A program made the position numbers and the translations under genes. Shown here one piece after another: positions 55,793 through 64,000 of a stretch of 64,000 nucleotides of DNA. The first letter of the stretch is position 1, and every line of letters starts with the position of its first letter. A model generated the notes under the pieces. That model saw only the letters and a list, made by a program, of their open reading frames with translations. It did not search any database and was not told the DNA's origin. Source of the stretch: Tetracladium setigerum. Its lineage: Eukaryota > Ascomycota > Leotiomycetes > Helotiales. The stretch is taken from the NCBI GenBank assembly GCA_031472005.1, contig PZJY01000004.1, forward strand, positions 1 to 64,000. The letters are read 5' to 3'.

Positions 55793-56033
55793 AGTCGGCC
55801 TGGCCCAAGCCGACTTTGGTATTATGGATAGATAACTTATATATTTAATCTACTGTAATTTCTCTAAGATTCCTTCACATAACCACGGCCAGTATTCCGT
55901 CTCTTGCCAATTCGTCACCACTTTGATCAAAGATATAAGGCGCAGGATCTCGAGGTAACTGACTGTACTGCCAGTAAGGGAAGGCCAAGGTCCTACAAGA
56001 GTCTATGCGAAGGAATGTGTTAGCAGGCAGGAT

Positions 56034-57427
56034 CTACAATCCGTGTGAGCAGGAATCAAGTGGAAAACTCACGACGCTGCCATCAGCTTCTTTCCACGCA
56101 ATATGCAATTTCCAATCATGGCCCACGACCGTCCATCCAACCATCGGGCGCAGTGTATTGTCTCTCCCCTCTGCATTACTTCCCTCCTCCCACAAAGTCC
56201 GGATCAGCTCCAAGCCCGCCCCACACCAAATTCCCAGCTGCATGACTGCGACATTGTAATCACCTCCCTGTTCCTTCACTTCCAGACCGCATGCCACCGG
56301 CCGCTGAGAGGTGCTTGCATCCATCATATGGCTCAATGCCAGACCAGGGCGGCAATTGTATACTCGCCTGATAGCGGGTACTTCTTGGGCGAGAAGAAGA
56401 GCGCCAGGTCTGCCTTCTTATCGAACGAGAGGTGCGCGTGTCGCGGGATCAGGCTCGGCTTGATTGATTGTGTTTGTATACTGTGCAGTTCCAAGTTGGG
56501 CGAATGCGAGGCTTTTAATACGCTCCGCACGACCTCAATCCACATGCTCTCATCGTAGTGCTCGTTGCACGCATTCTCCGCTTCATCGTATATGTTGTCA
56601 ACTATCTGCCAGAGGGATGTCAGGTAGGAGGGGTCGCGGATGGTGGAGATGGGTTCGAGGAGGTGCGTGGAAGTTTCGAAGTGGTCGTCGTCTTGCTCTC
56701 GTAGTTTGTCCTAGGAGGTCATCTATCAGCAGAGACTCTATGCTGCTGTTATTAAAGCCAGCCAGCCAGCTAATCTGCCTGCCAACCTCCTGCCATCCTG
56801 CCTCCCACAATACAGATCTACATACCTCTAGCCCTCGGGAATGACATTTCGAGAAGCGGCCTGTACGAAATGCTTCTTCATCGCACTCACTGCCGGCGGC
56901 AATACCACGCTGGAACCAGGTTGGCAGATCAGTAACGGCAGAGAAGCACGTTGTAGCTGAGTGAGCTGATGGCGCGCTGGACTGCTAGTGCGCTTTCGAG
57001 ACGGCCCAACGGCAGTCAGTATCTCCCTGCGATTGATGGCGGCAGACGAGGTGGTAGATGTCAGACCGCTCGCTATCGAGGCCGTATCATCGTTGTTCAT
57101 GCTGCTGGTCCTGGTGCTCGACTTGGACTCTCTTGCGTCTGCGTTTGAATCTGCCACGTTCGTTTACGCCGTCTTGTCGTCGCCGTCGCTTTTGTCCTGG
57201 TGATCTTCCGCACGATACAAAGGTGAACAGAGAGCCCGGTGATGGCGTCGTCGTCGTCGCTGTCGCTGTCACAGGAGAGGCATCATTGTGTTGGTCCAGC
57301 TCGAATGCTTGTTCCTTCAGCTGCGGCTCTGCGGGGTCAAGCCAATCAGCAGATGTTGCTAGCCAAGAAGCCACATTATGATTATTGCTGACGATGCATT
57401 CTGTAGCGTAGGTCGATGTCGGTTCCA
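56034..57427 (-). pseudogene. Fungal PD-(D/E)XK nuclease-like protein, disrupted
   Basis: N-terminus MEPTSTYATECIVSNNHNVA, SWLATSADWLDP; then, after a frame change near 57160, TTSSAAINRREIL, PARHQLTQLQRASLPLL and LPPAVSAMKKHF. A TAG at 56828-56830 precedes a probable 120-bp intron (GTATGT to CCTAG). Next come YLTSLWQIVDNIYDEAENAC, SLIPRHAHLSFDKKADLALF (catalytic-type D), a frame change near 56345, and ACGLEVKEQGGDYNVAVMQL (E and K of the E-x-K). The order fits the fungal PDDEXK-like family (Pfam PDDEXK_12-type), found in many ascomycetes with unknown function. Three lesions suggest a pseudogene; single-base assembly errors are possible. Confidence 0.7.
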
Positions 57428-57542
57428 TGGAGAGAGGGAGAGGGAGAGAGGTGTAAGGGCGCTTATTATATGCTGGGAAGGCGTTGGTTGTGTTGTGCTG
57501 TGCATAGTTTGATGCGTAGGTGTTGGGGTATTGAATATCGTG

Positions 57543-57573
57543 TTCTGTTCTGTTTTGTTTTGTTTTGTTTTGT
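57543..57573 (+). repeat. TTTTG microsatellite
   Basis: Four perfect TTTTG units preceded by TTCTG variants, in the presumed upstream region of the PD-(D/E)XK-like gene. Confidence 0.85.
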
Positions 57574-57914
57574 CGCGTCAACCCAGAAATGGTCGGTCGG
57601 GATTTCTTCGGCCGAAAGCCACCTTATCTAATCTTATCAGCGCGTGCACACCCCGCAGCTGCGCCTGCCACTTCTCAACAGGATTACTGTAAGATTACAT
57701 CATCCAAGCCATTTGAAACGGCCCAATTCGGAGGCATTCTGTAGGCGTTTTCCCGAAAGTGGAAGCCGTTGTCAATCAGTCCTCAAACGCTCCATCTCTG
57801 TGTTGCCTCGTTATAATCCCCTCCTCGTTCCTTGACCTCTAGCCAGCAGACTAGTGGTACCATGCTCGTATAAGCGTCTATCATCTAACTTAACACCAAA
57901 TCCGGGTATGCTTC

Positions 57915-58670
57915 ATGTTTGGGGGAGAAGCGCTATTTAACACATCTACCTCTAGTATTTCGAACCATCTGACCCAGCCACTTGATATTGGGTACTTTAG
58001 TGTGTTGAAGCGGGCGTACGGTCGGCATATTAAGACGTTTATTAAAGCCCATATTAACCACATCACCAAGATGGAGTTCTTTCTGGCCTTTACAGCCGCA
58101 CATGGGCAATTTATGACAGCCCAAAACGCTCAGGCTGGATTCCGTGGAGCAGGCCTAGTGCCTTTTGACCCGCAAGCAGTGGTTTCAAAGCTTGACGTGA
58201 AGTTACGGACTCCAGCTCCCTCTAGACCCTCTACTGCCAATTCCAACCCTTGGATCTCCCAACCCCTTCCAACCCAACCGAAGCTCTTTCATAATCAACT
58301 CTTGTTCGGAATCAGATTGCCCGTCACCAGGGGAGCTCGCCAACTCCACTCTTTGAGACAGTTGCTGCATTAGCAAAGGGTACAGAGCGAATGGCCCATG
58401 AGATGACCCTTTTGTCCGCTGAGGTGCGCACTCTTCGAGCAGCCAATGAAGCCCTAAGTAAACGCCGTAGGGCTAAAAGACTCGTGTCCGTCAAGAGAGG
58501 GCACTTACAGTAGAGAATGCACAGGATATTTTGGCCCAGAAGGATGTGGATGAGCAGGTGCGACGCGACTTGCGTGCGGAGGGGGTAATCGGAAAGAGGG
58601 GCAACCGTCTGGGCGGCGTTGTGGCACTTGCGGAAGAGCTAGTCATAATGCACGAACTTGTCGAGTAACT
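57915..58670 (+). pseudogene. Fot1/pogo-type transposase remnant with zinc knuckle
   Basis: SNHLTQPLDIGYFSVLKRAY, HINHITKMEFFLAF and GFRGAGLVPFDPQAVVSKLD are the end of the DDE region of Fot1-like transposases. The frame then breaks near 58290-58370; later pieces encode a coiled-coil-like part (58390-58500) and end with RCGTCGRASHNARTC at about 58615-58665, a CX2CX4HX4C knuckle. The N-terminal HTH and first two catalytic Asp residues are absent. It is a different subfamily from the remnant at 18363. Confidence 0.75.
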
Positions 58671-59221
58671 TAGATGTTAATATGTCTAGTTCTTTAGATT
58701 CTTCTAAGTTATAGTCAATTTAATATATTGTGGTTGATATATTAGTATTCAAAGTTTAGTGCTAAGGAAAACTGGCCGAGTGGGTGATATGGCCGACTCG
58801 CCGATAAACCACGTTATACTAATTTAAAATATATATTCTCCCCAAAACCAGGTGATGGAGATAAACAGCAACCGTGGAAACAAACCAAATTACCGCGCTC
58901 GTAGCCAAAAACCACCGTTCTAGGTTAAAATTAGGTAAGGTATATGTTGGTTACACTCAGTTGTAACCATTGCGTATACGTAGAGCAGATGTTGAGACGA
59001 GACTCATGCTTCTCCGTTGGTGGCGTTACTGATGTCTGGTCTTATCAAGGCGAGGAAGAGAAGCTCCCTCACTATGTTGATCTATGACTAAGTGCTTAGT
59101 AATTAGTATAATGAGGATTCGGGCTCGATTTACCGACAATTTTAGTATGATGTCTGGGGGGGATCAAAGTGATAGAGAGGCAGGACCTGACTCTAACCCG
59201 GGACCTGACACAACGGATGAC
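58671..59221. other. No recognisable gene
   Basis: AT-rich intergenic sequence, nothing supported. Confidence 0.4.
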
Positions 59222-59352
59222 GATGGCTGACGATGACCTTACCCTGCTAAGGGATGAGAAAAACTGGGTTTCAAGGTAAGTATTAGTGTCATTGATGCCG
59301 CTAAGAAATTCAGGGCTTCGTATCAATTGATGACCTTGCCCTGCTAGAGGGT
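59222..59352 (-). repeat. Subtelomeric repeat, inverted relative to 7131-7345
   Basis: Read on the minus strand it has CTCTAGCAGGGCAAGGTCAT, a diverged spacer with CATCAATGACACTAA and a T-run, then TTAGCAGGGTAAGGTCATC, matching the unit and spacer at 7200-7310. Confidence 0.75.
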
Positions 59353-59369
59353 GGGAGATTGGGACTTAG

Positions 59370-59660
59370 TAGTGTCACTACACACACAAACAATTTATTA
59401 CGCCCGGCGGCTGAGCCGAGAGGGCAACTATCACTGATCTACTAATACATTTCCGAAGAATTATCCCTGTCTCCTTTGACCTCATACTTAGTTCATTTCT
59501 AGCCTATGTTTCCTTTTCTTTCCTATTTCTTACGGATTCTCGTGGGTTAGTAGTATTGTTAGTAGGTTAGCTTGAAGGCAATTCTCCAAGTGTTCAACAT
59601 CCTATCTACGGCAACTGAAGCGATGCCTGCTATCTGTGACACGAGGTGATGGGTGTAGGT
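59370..59660 (+). repeat. Dispersed repeat B, copy 2
   Basis: Diverged copy of 49715-50030 in the same orientation, sharing CACACACAAACA, CGCCCGG, GGGCAACTATCACT, GTGGGTTAGTA, CAAGTGTTCAACATCCTATC and GACACGAG. Confidence 0.7.
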
Positions 59661-60066
59661 TAGGTCGGATATAGTGGGCTAAGTGCTCTGACTTATCTGC
59701 GGTTGATTTGCGTCGAGTCGGCCGGACTTTGGCGAGGAAATTCAAAAATGCATTCAAAAAAAGAAACAATTCTTGGAGCGAGTTAAGAGATTAAAGATTG
59801 TCACTGCCTTTGGTGAGCAGGGGAGGATTCAGCACTAGAACAAGAGAGATTTAGTATTCTTGTCGTTCTCCCAGACAAAGGCAGTGCCAATATTTTAGGC
59901 TCTGCACCTCAGTACACCTGTTTCCTACATTGAAGTGATGGCCTTCAATTCCCAATGTCTCCTATAAGAATTCGGTTAGATTAAAGCTCCTCACTAAGTC
60001 TTCCATAACTACCTCAAAGCGCTCTGCGCTTTTTATCCTATATTCTCGTCTTCCGATATAACAGTC

Positions 60067-60500
60067 ACGCTAACGTTGAGCCTGGTGATCTTAGTATACT
60101 CAATACACACAACTGGCTGGGCTACAATTAGACGCTTCTCAAATCTCGTGCACGCGGTTGGCTTCCAACAAACTATCGTGAAGCCTATAGCTCCGAAAAT
60201 TTGCTCAGGCTCTGTCGAACTCATATCCACAATCTTCATTGTCGCAGAAGTTCACACGTGGGATTACCGCAAGTATACGAAGTAACGAAACACTACGACG
60301 GTATCGAACAGCCTTATTGTCAAGTCTTTCCTCACGCTTCAAAACAGTTAAAAGTTTGCAGGAATTTGCGGCCAGTTATGTAACACATATAGATAGGGAG
60401 GATTTGAACGATATCATTGACGAAAGAATACCAAGGGCTTTCAAGACCGGTAATAAGTCTGTCCGATTTCTCAGTGTCTTGAAAGATACAAGGACATAGC
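60067..60500 (+). pseudogene. Fragment of a CDC25-like Ras guanine nucleotide exchange factor (SH3 part)
   Basis: The frame reads VEPGDLSILNTHNWLGYN, stop, TLLKSRARGWLPTNYREAYS, the end of an SH3 domain of the kind found at the N-terminus of fungal RasGEFs (GARGWLPTNYxEAY). In another frame SQKFTRGITASIR and LRRYRTALLSSLSSRFKTVK follow, matching the helical segment after that SH3. The RasGEF catalytic domain is not found. Assignment rests on remembered family patterns. Confidence 0.45.
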
Positions 60501-62148
60501 AACAGGCAGCAATTACTCGAGAGGAGTACAACCACCTGACTCCTCCGGTACACATTAAATGACAATCCCATTGTTTATCAGCTTCAGTACCCACCGCGTA
60601 ACGCCAAAAAAACTAGTCTCTGAGCGGCTTCATACAAATGGTTCTTGATCCTGACTAATATGAATACCCTTCCAGATCATTTGTTCTTCCTACGACTTTC
60701 CAAGACAGTGCTGTCTTCACAACTTTTCCACAATAGATTTGAGCACCCAGAGACAAGCAAGAGCACAAACTTCGACTGCGCGCACAATGCCACATCATAT
60801 TGTTAAAATAGGCAAAAGAGACTGCGGCTGTGATTTGCTGGCACTAGGGGAGTCGTTCTCAACATTTGAGTTTGGCGACGCTGAACAAAAGCTTGGGATA
60901 TCCCTATCAGCAAGCTAAAAGCCCTGGAACTGGAAGCTGATTGATAGATGCTGAGGATGATACCAGTAGGCTTACTTCTCTCAAGCGGGCTATCACTTTA
61001 TGCTTTTTGATGCCTCTATCGTCCCGAGGCATAACTGATGTCTAAAGAGTAATCGAATCTAGCGATGCACCTTTGTGCCTTGCATTGTCTCGCTCCGCCT
61101 GTCTCGACTGCATTGGATAGAGCCCCTCGGTGATCTCGCTGTATGCTATATAAAGTATGCGCCTATCGCGTACATACCGACCGCCCATCCTGAGTAATGG
61201 CCAGTGTCCTCAAGATCTGCTTTGCCCTATATCCTTTTGTAGTAAATGAGATGCTTCGCGATGTCGAGACCAAGGATTGTCGACCTTTTCGGCGGTGAGG
61301 CGGTAAGAATATCTCCTGTGTTCCTGTCAGCCTTGTCTTGAATCTTGTTTTCGTACACTGCTTACCATCACAGCCTCAAATTTCCAGCTGAGTGTTGAGC
61401 AGTCCAGGCCCCTCGAGCTCTGCTCCTCATTGCGTCGTCAATATTATTCGATAACCCTAACGCAGCCCGCTCGCCGATTCTAGCCGATCACGTGCAGGTC
61501 TCCCATCTTTGACCGGCTCGACCGCCGTCAGTCCAACTCACAAGAAACAAACATTTTTTTTAACCATATTATCTTGTTAGTTCCTACAATACAACTGGTT
61601 TAGTAGGGAGAGATTTTGGGCAGATTCACTGTCAGGCCAGCCGCTGTTGTGACTTTCGCGAAGATTTGCTGCTACTCTGGTCTACGGCTACGAGGAGGCT
61701 AAATAAAGGAGGGGTTCGGAATATTGCCGCCGCGAAGCAAAATCCTGTCGCTATCGGTTTCTGCTGGGATGACTCTACAATATACATACCCAAGAGCTCA
61801 ACAACTTCGGCTGGTCGACCAAATCCGCAAGCGTTCAGAACATTACAAGTGATGGGCGGTGTTGTTGAGCGCTGTACATCCATCAGCAGACTGTATCGCA
61901 CGTCTGCAAACTCTGCAGTGAATCGATAGCTGCAGCTGCGCTTGGGATCAGCACAAGGGCAAGACAGTGTTCGGGCTGCTGTCTCCTCCGCCACTCAAAA
62001 AGAAAGGTCATTTGTCATCAAAGTTTTCTATTCGAAGCGTTTGCCGGGTATGGACACAGCAAAAAAATGGGTTGATGCGCGGAGAGCTGAGGAACTTTTA
62101 TCCCCCCTTTGGAACTTCTTCAGTGGCTAATTCTTGTATTAGGGCGAC
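60501..62148. other. No confident gene
   Basis: ORFs at 61632-61994 (minus) and 61942-62130 (plus) overlap one another and match no family known to me; neither has a convincing start context or splice pattern. The rest is empty. Confidence 0.35.
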
Positions 62149-62388
62149 TTGACAAAATACGAGGCCCAAGAAGATAGGAATGCACACTTTGTCCGCGCGC
62201 CCGCGGGAACACGTCTGATTGTCATTGAAAAAGGGGCGGGAAGATTGTACAAGAATGATATACCGCACGAAGCTTCAAATATCAACGACATTGTAATAGC
62301 TATTGAGCTTGATGATTTCAAAATGTGGACTGCGAGTGACGGTGTGAACGTGGTATGGATTGTGAATATGGGTTGGCAAGGCGTGTAG
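62149..62388 (+). CDS. Small hypothetical ORF
   Basis: A 79-codon ORF with a balanced, protein-like composition (RAPAGTRLIVIEKGAG, NDIVIAIELDDFKMWTA, VNVVWIVNMGWQ), predicting beta strands. No family recognised. It could be an exon of a longer gene to the left. It is convergent with the next feature. Confidence 0.3.
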   Translation: MTKYEAQEDRNAHFVRAPAGTRLIVIEKGAGRLYKNDIPHEASNINDIVIAIELDDFKMWTASDGVNVVWIVNMGWQGV

Positions 62389-62400
62389 AACAATAATGCT

Positions 62401-63692
62401 TCAACTTCTCTGTCGTCCCTCCATTGCCTTGTCCCGCAACTTCGCGAATGTCAGTGGTGAGAGTAAGATTAACCCTGTACTCAGAACTCTGATGCACAGT
62501 CTCCCAGATCCTGTACAATCCCCTACTTTTATGTCTGGCTGGGAGACTGTACGAACCCCTCCTTTTATGTCCTCGACCAAAGGGAAGCGGCTTTGAAGAA
62601 AGTCGCAAAATTCTTCCGGGGACATCGCCTCCACATCAGTAGGTATGTCTTCCAGCAAAAAGACCGTTATCAGAGATCCGGTGGTGGAAGTGAGACCTAT
62701 ATCAATCCGTACATCTGATCCGCCACAATTCAATGAGTTCACGCAGAGCTCCTTTTCGCGTGATATCCACTCCCGAACAACAGCCCAGAACAGAGCAGCT
62801 GGCACGGGGTATGATTTCCCGATACCTGTCCTTCATTAGTACTTGAACAATAAATGGGTGAGGTTTCAACCTCTCAAGACATTTTGTTTATGCCGTTTCG
62901 CGGGGGCTCATGATCATCGGCCTGGTCGCGTGGGCGTATCTCATTGCGCTGAGCGCCTGTGCCATTCTCGCCATCTTGAAGCGGGGCGCTGTCTGAGGTC
63001 TGTCGTACATCATCTAGTAATTGGTGAGTAAAAGGTAATCTTTGTAAACGTTTAAACACGAACCGTGTATCTCTACGCTGTGTTCCTGGGTCGGAGGGAC
63101 TGACTGAAGTGTTGATCGACTGAGTTGAGGGGCCGTTGGGCGTTCGCATAGGTACAGCTCTTCTGCTCCTGCTTGAAACTTAGAAAAGCTCAGACTGGAA
63201 TGCCTTGACACATACCCTCACTATACTGCGGTATCTCACCATATTTTTTCTTCGCAGTATCCATTGTATATTGCAACTCCGTCCCCAGCTCCAAGTTGTT
63301 GTACATCAACACCAAGGCAGTGAAAACAAAAGCAGGCAATCTTGCCACAACTTTAGTCGGAGCGCCATCCGACTTGAAATCTTTCTGGTTTTGGCATACG
63401 CGAGAGTATATAATCAGCGCTTTTGGAGAGCGGCCATATATGAGTAAGTCACGCTCTTGGGAGGGGGACTCCCGCCATGCCTCCCCAGACGGGACTGGAA
63501 AGATTTGTGCGGCTTCTTATCCTCCTCTACCACAGCATCTCCTTTGTCTTTCCAGTTCAGCAGGTTGAGAATGTGTTCGAGGACCTGCCGCTCGTCAGAG
63601 GAGATTTCTGTGACGACCTTCAGCAATAATTTTGGATCAGAAAGAGTCTTGTCGAGAGCCACTGTAGAATCGAGGCTCTTGAAATATAGCAT
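62401..63692 (-). CDS. Hypothetical gene, exon structure uncertain
   Basis: Three minus-strand stretches look coding: 63692-63460 (MLYFKSLDSTVALDKTL, KVVTEISSDERQVLEHIL), about 63410-63215 (KSDGAPTKVVARLPAFVFTA, TAKKKYGEIPQYSEG, followed by a GTATGT donor) and 62836-62401 (SYPVPAALFWAVVREWI, GLTSTTGSLITVFLLEDIPT). The first two differ in frame with no clean intron between them, and the part around 62870-63150 is ambiguous in two frames. The order and orientation suggest one gene, possibly damaged. No family recognised. Confidence 0.35.
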
Positions 63693-63749
63693 GACGTAGG
63701 AAGTTGTCGTTAAAGGCGTGACTTCAAGTTTCTGGCCGCAGCTTCGGCA

Positions 63750-64000
63750 GGGTCAGAGGTTTTTGTGTGCAGGTTCAGAGGTTTTCGAGTGCAGGGTCAG
63801 AGGTTTTCGAGTGCAGGGTTAGAGGTTTTCGAGTGCAGGGTTAGAGGTTTTCGTGTGCAGGTTCAGAGGTTTTCGAGTGCAGGGTCAGAGGTTTTCGAGT
63901 GCAGGTCAGAGGTTTTCGAGTGCAGGGTTAGAGGTTTTCGAGTGCAGGGTCAGAGGTTTCCGAGTGCAGGGGTCACAGGTATGCAGGGTGTCCAGGGTTA
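63750..64000 (+). repeat. 22-bp minisatellite containing GGGTTAG
   Basis: About ten tandem copies of AGAGGTTTTCGAGTGCAGGG plus TC or TT run to the end of the window; copies differ at a few positions (GGGTCAG or GGGTTAG, CGAG or CGTG). The sequence closes with CCAGGGTTA. There are no spacers, so it is not a CRISPR. On the plus strand the telomere-like motif is G-rich, the orientation of a right chromosome end. Confidence 0.88.

Noticed and set aside
63750..63968. CRISPR-like array
   Set aside because: The 22-bp units are contiguous with no spacers, and the sequence is eukaryotic.

Overview
The window looks like subtelomeric DNA from a filamentous ascomycete (Pezizomycotina; gene-family resemblance suggests Leotiomycetes, which is an inference). 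Reasons: introns of 41-70 bp with GTATGT/GTAAGT-type donors and CTAAC/CTGAC-like branch sites; fungal families (DUF6604, DUF6606-DUF3638-DUF3645, fungal PD-(D/E)XK-like nuclease, Mss51-type MYND, APH kinase, Fot1/pogo and Tc1 transposases); and many dying genes whose stop codons fit C-to-T changes, as left by RIP or ordinary decay. No tRNA, rRNA, CRISPR or bacterial-style operon was found.

Layout. 1-7128: head-to-tail array of three copies of a non-LTR retrotransposon (reverse transcriptase, CCHC finger and restriction-like endonuclease), each 3' end joined to short CCCTAA telomeric repeats; this is a telomere-seeking LINE whose orientation puts the chromosome end to the left. 7131-7345: a 44-bp subtelomeric tandem repeat. 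9.3-14 kb: decayed dynamin-like GTPase and decayed DUF6604 gene, sharing a CACGTG-bearing upstream element. 15-18.2 kb: three apparently intact genes (aminoglycoside/choline-kinase-fold protein, small coiled-coil protein, BTB protein). 18.3-19.9 kb: a Tc1-type element inserted in a Fot1-like transposase remnant, plus an AT-rich block and another Tc1 remnant. 20.0-29.4 kb: an intact 3,082-residue DUF6606/DUF3638/DUF3645 giant, divergent from a DDX60-like Ski2-family helicase (30.6-36.6 kb). 36.7-41 kb: F-box-like remnants, repeats and a MITE. 41.2-44.1 kb: divergent HNH-nuclease and MYND genes. 44-52 kb: gene-poor, with a small cysteine-patterned protein, a broken REV7/HORMA gene and dispersed repeats. 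52.2-55 kb: two adjacent coiled-coil genes. 55.4-55.8 kb: a fourth, internal LINE fragment with its telomeric tag. 56-60.5 kb: broken PD-(D/E)XK-like gene, Fot1 remnant, inverted subtelomeric repeat and a RasGEF/SH3 scrap. 62-63.7 kb: uncertain hypothetical genes. 63.75-64 kb: a 22-bp minisatellite carrying GGGTTAG.

Most notable are (i) the telomere-LINE array together with a fossil telomeric junction 48 kb inside, and (ii) a neighbourhood holding a dynamin-like GTPase, a DUF6604 gene, a giant helicase-like DUF3638 protein and a DDX60-like helicase. Relatives of two of these (Mx dynamins, DDX60) act against viruses in animals, so an immune-type island is a testable hypothesis; nothing in the sequence proves it.
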